Source: JBBQUN01 sp963717115 (GTDB lineage Bacteria; Actinomycetota; Acidimicrobiia; Acidimicrobiales; SZUA-35). Taken from it: 64,000 bases of DNA. The position numbers and the translations under genes were made by a program. Of this stretch, positions 63,650 to 64,000 are shown in pieces. The notes beneath the pieces are model-generated. The model saw only the letters and a program-made list of their open reading frames with translations. It ran no database searches and was not told where the DNA came from. Each line of letters opens with the position of its first letter. Positions within the stretch are counted from its first letter, which is position 1. The DNA is taken from the NCBI GenBank assembly GCA_963717115.1, contig CAVQVO010000002.1, positions 434,001 through 498,000 of the forward strand, read 5' to 3'.

Positions 63650-64000
63650 TCAGGCTCGGGCCCGCGGCTCGATCCGCACGAGGTTGTCGTGGAAGACCGC
63701 TCCCCGGCCCATGTCGGAGTCGGCCTCGTTCACGGTGGCGTTGACGCCCTGGCGCCACCAGCCCTTGGTGGTCGCGGCCAAGCCCCGTCGGACGTCGTCG
63801 CTCAGTCGCAGCGTCGCGTCGAACGATCCCCGCTCGTTCACCACGCAGACGTCCTGCCCGTCGACCAGACCGACGGCCGAGGCGTCGTCGGGATGGATCG
63901 TGACCGGCGGGGCGCCGGTCCTCGCCAGCGTCACCCGGGTCCCGGCGAAGACCGAGTTGATGTGCCACTCGCTCGCCGGTGCGACGAGATGGAACGAACC
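63650..64000 (-). CDS. molybdopterin oxidoreductase, C-terminal part (5' end outside window)
   Basis: The last 116 residues of a molybdopterin-dinucleotide-binding domain: FHLVAPASEWHINSVF, VTIHPDDASAVGLVDGQDV, NERGSFDATLRLSDDVRRG, then WWRQGVNATVNEADSDMGRG. This is the typical end of formate dehydrogenase/nitrate reductase-type (DMSO reductase family) catalytic subunits. The frame is open to the window edge at 64000. Confidence 0.85.
   Translation of the reverse strand, partial: GSFHLVAPASEWHINSVFAGTRVTLARTGAPPVTIHPDDASAVGLVDGQDVCVVNERGSFDATLRLSDDVRRGLAATTKGWWRQGVNATVNEADSDMGRGAVFHDNLVRIEPRARA

Overview
The window is very GC-rich (third codon positions almost always G or C), with many GTG/TTG starts, 4-bp start/stop overlaps and 'proximal' actinobacterial families: an Rpf-type muralytic enzyme, the tiny ribosomal protein bS22, the CoA-dependent 2-oxoacid:ferredoxin oxidoreductase KorAB, and DUF2510/DUF4870 membrane proteins. 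A Thr/Pro-repeat DUF4214 surface protein and the acyl-CoA/CoA-transferase genes fit class Acidimicrobiia. That placement is inference, not proof.

Layout. 1-5 kb: a GGDEF/EAL-type receptor enzyme and a partial xanthine/CO-dehydrogenase cluster (coxS, coxM, two XdhC-family maturation proteins, no large subunit). 5.2-19.2 kb: ftsB-eno, a DUF4214 surface protein, a lone beta-galactosidase, a proline-rich protein, mazG, a PpiC lipoprotein and korAB. 19.4-37.8 kb: accessory metabolism. This holds an MBL-fold lipoprotein, a cation/proton antiporter, an aminotransferase/omega-amidase pair, a PEP-utilising-like protein, a C45 acyltransferase-like protein, an SDR, two acyl-CoA dehydrogenases, a type III CoA-transferase, a nitronate monooxygenase-like protein and a ROK regulator. 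37.9-45.5 kb: mfd preceded by a VanZ-like protein, an unknown coiled-coil protein, a solute-binding/VWA lipoprotein and a second binding-protein-like gene. 45.7-54.8 kb: housekeeping block pth, rplY, prs, a shortened glmU-like gene, tRNA-Gln, bS22, ispE, rsmA, rpf, tatD, metG. 54.9-64 kb: rmuC, a PLP decarboxylase, a diiron oxygenase with its ferredoxin-reductase, an enoyl-CoA hydratase, DUF2071, an HSL-type esterase, DUF4870 and the 3' end of a molybdopterin oxidoreductase.

The order metG-tatD-rpf-rsmA-ispE ... glmU-prs-rplY-pth ... mfd ... mazG ... eno-ftsB matches the order I know from Mycobacterium tuberculosis, so the backbone is ancestral and the CoA/lipid and surface genes are insertions into it.

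Eleven genes carry single-base frame breaks (about 18 events, mostly +1). Because restoring one base gives full-length, motif-complete family members, I list each such gene as one CDS spanning its fragments and give the break positions. They are most likely sequence errors, but as printed these frames are interrupted. No rRNA genes, insertion sequences, CRISPR arrays or phage genes are visible, and there is no gene-free stretch longer than 300 bases.
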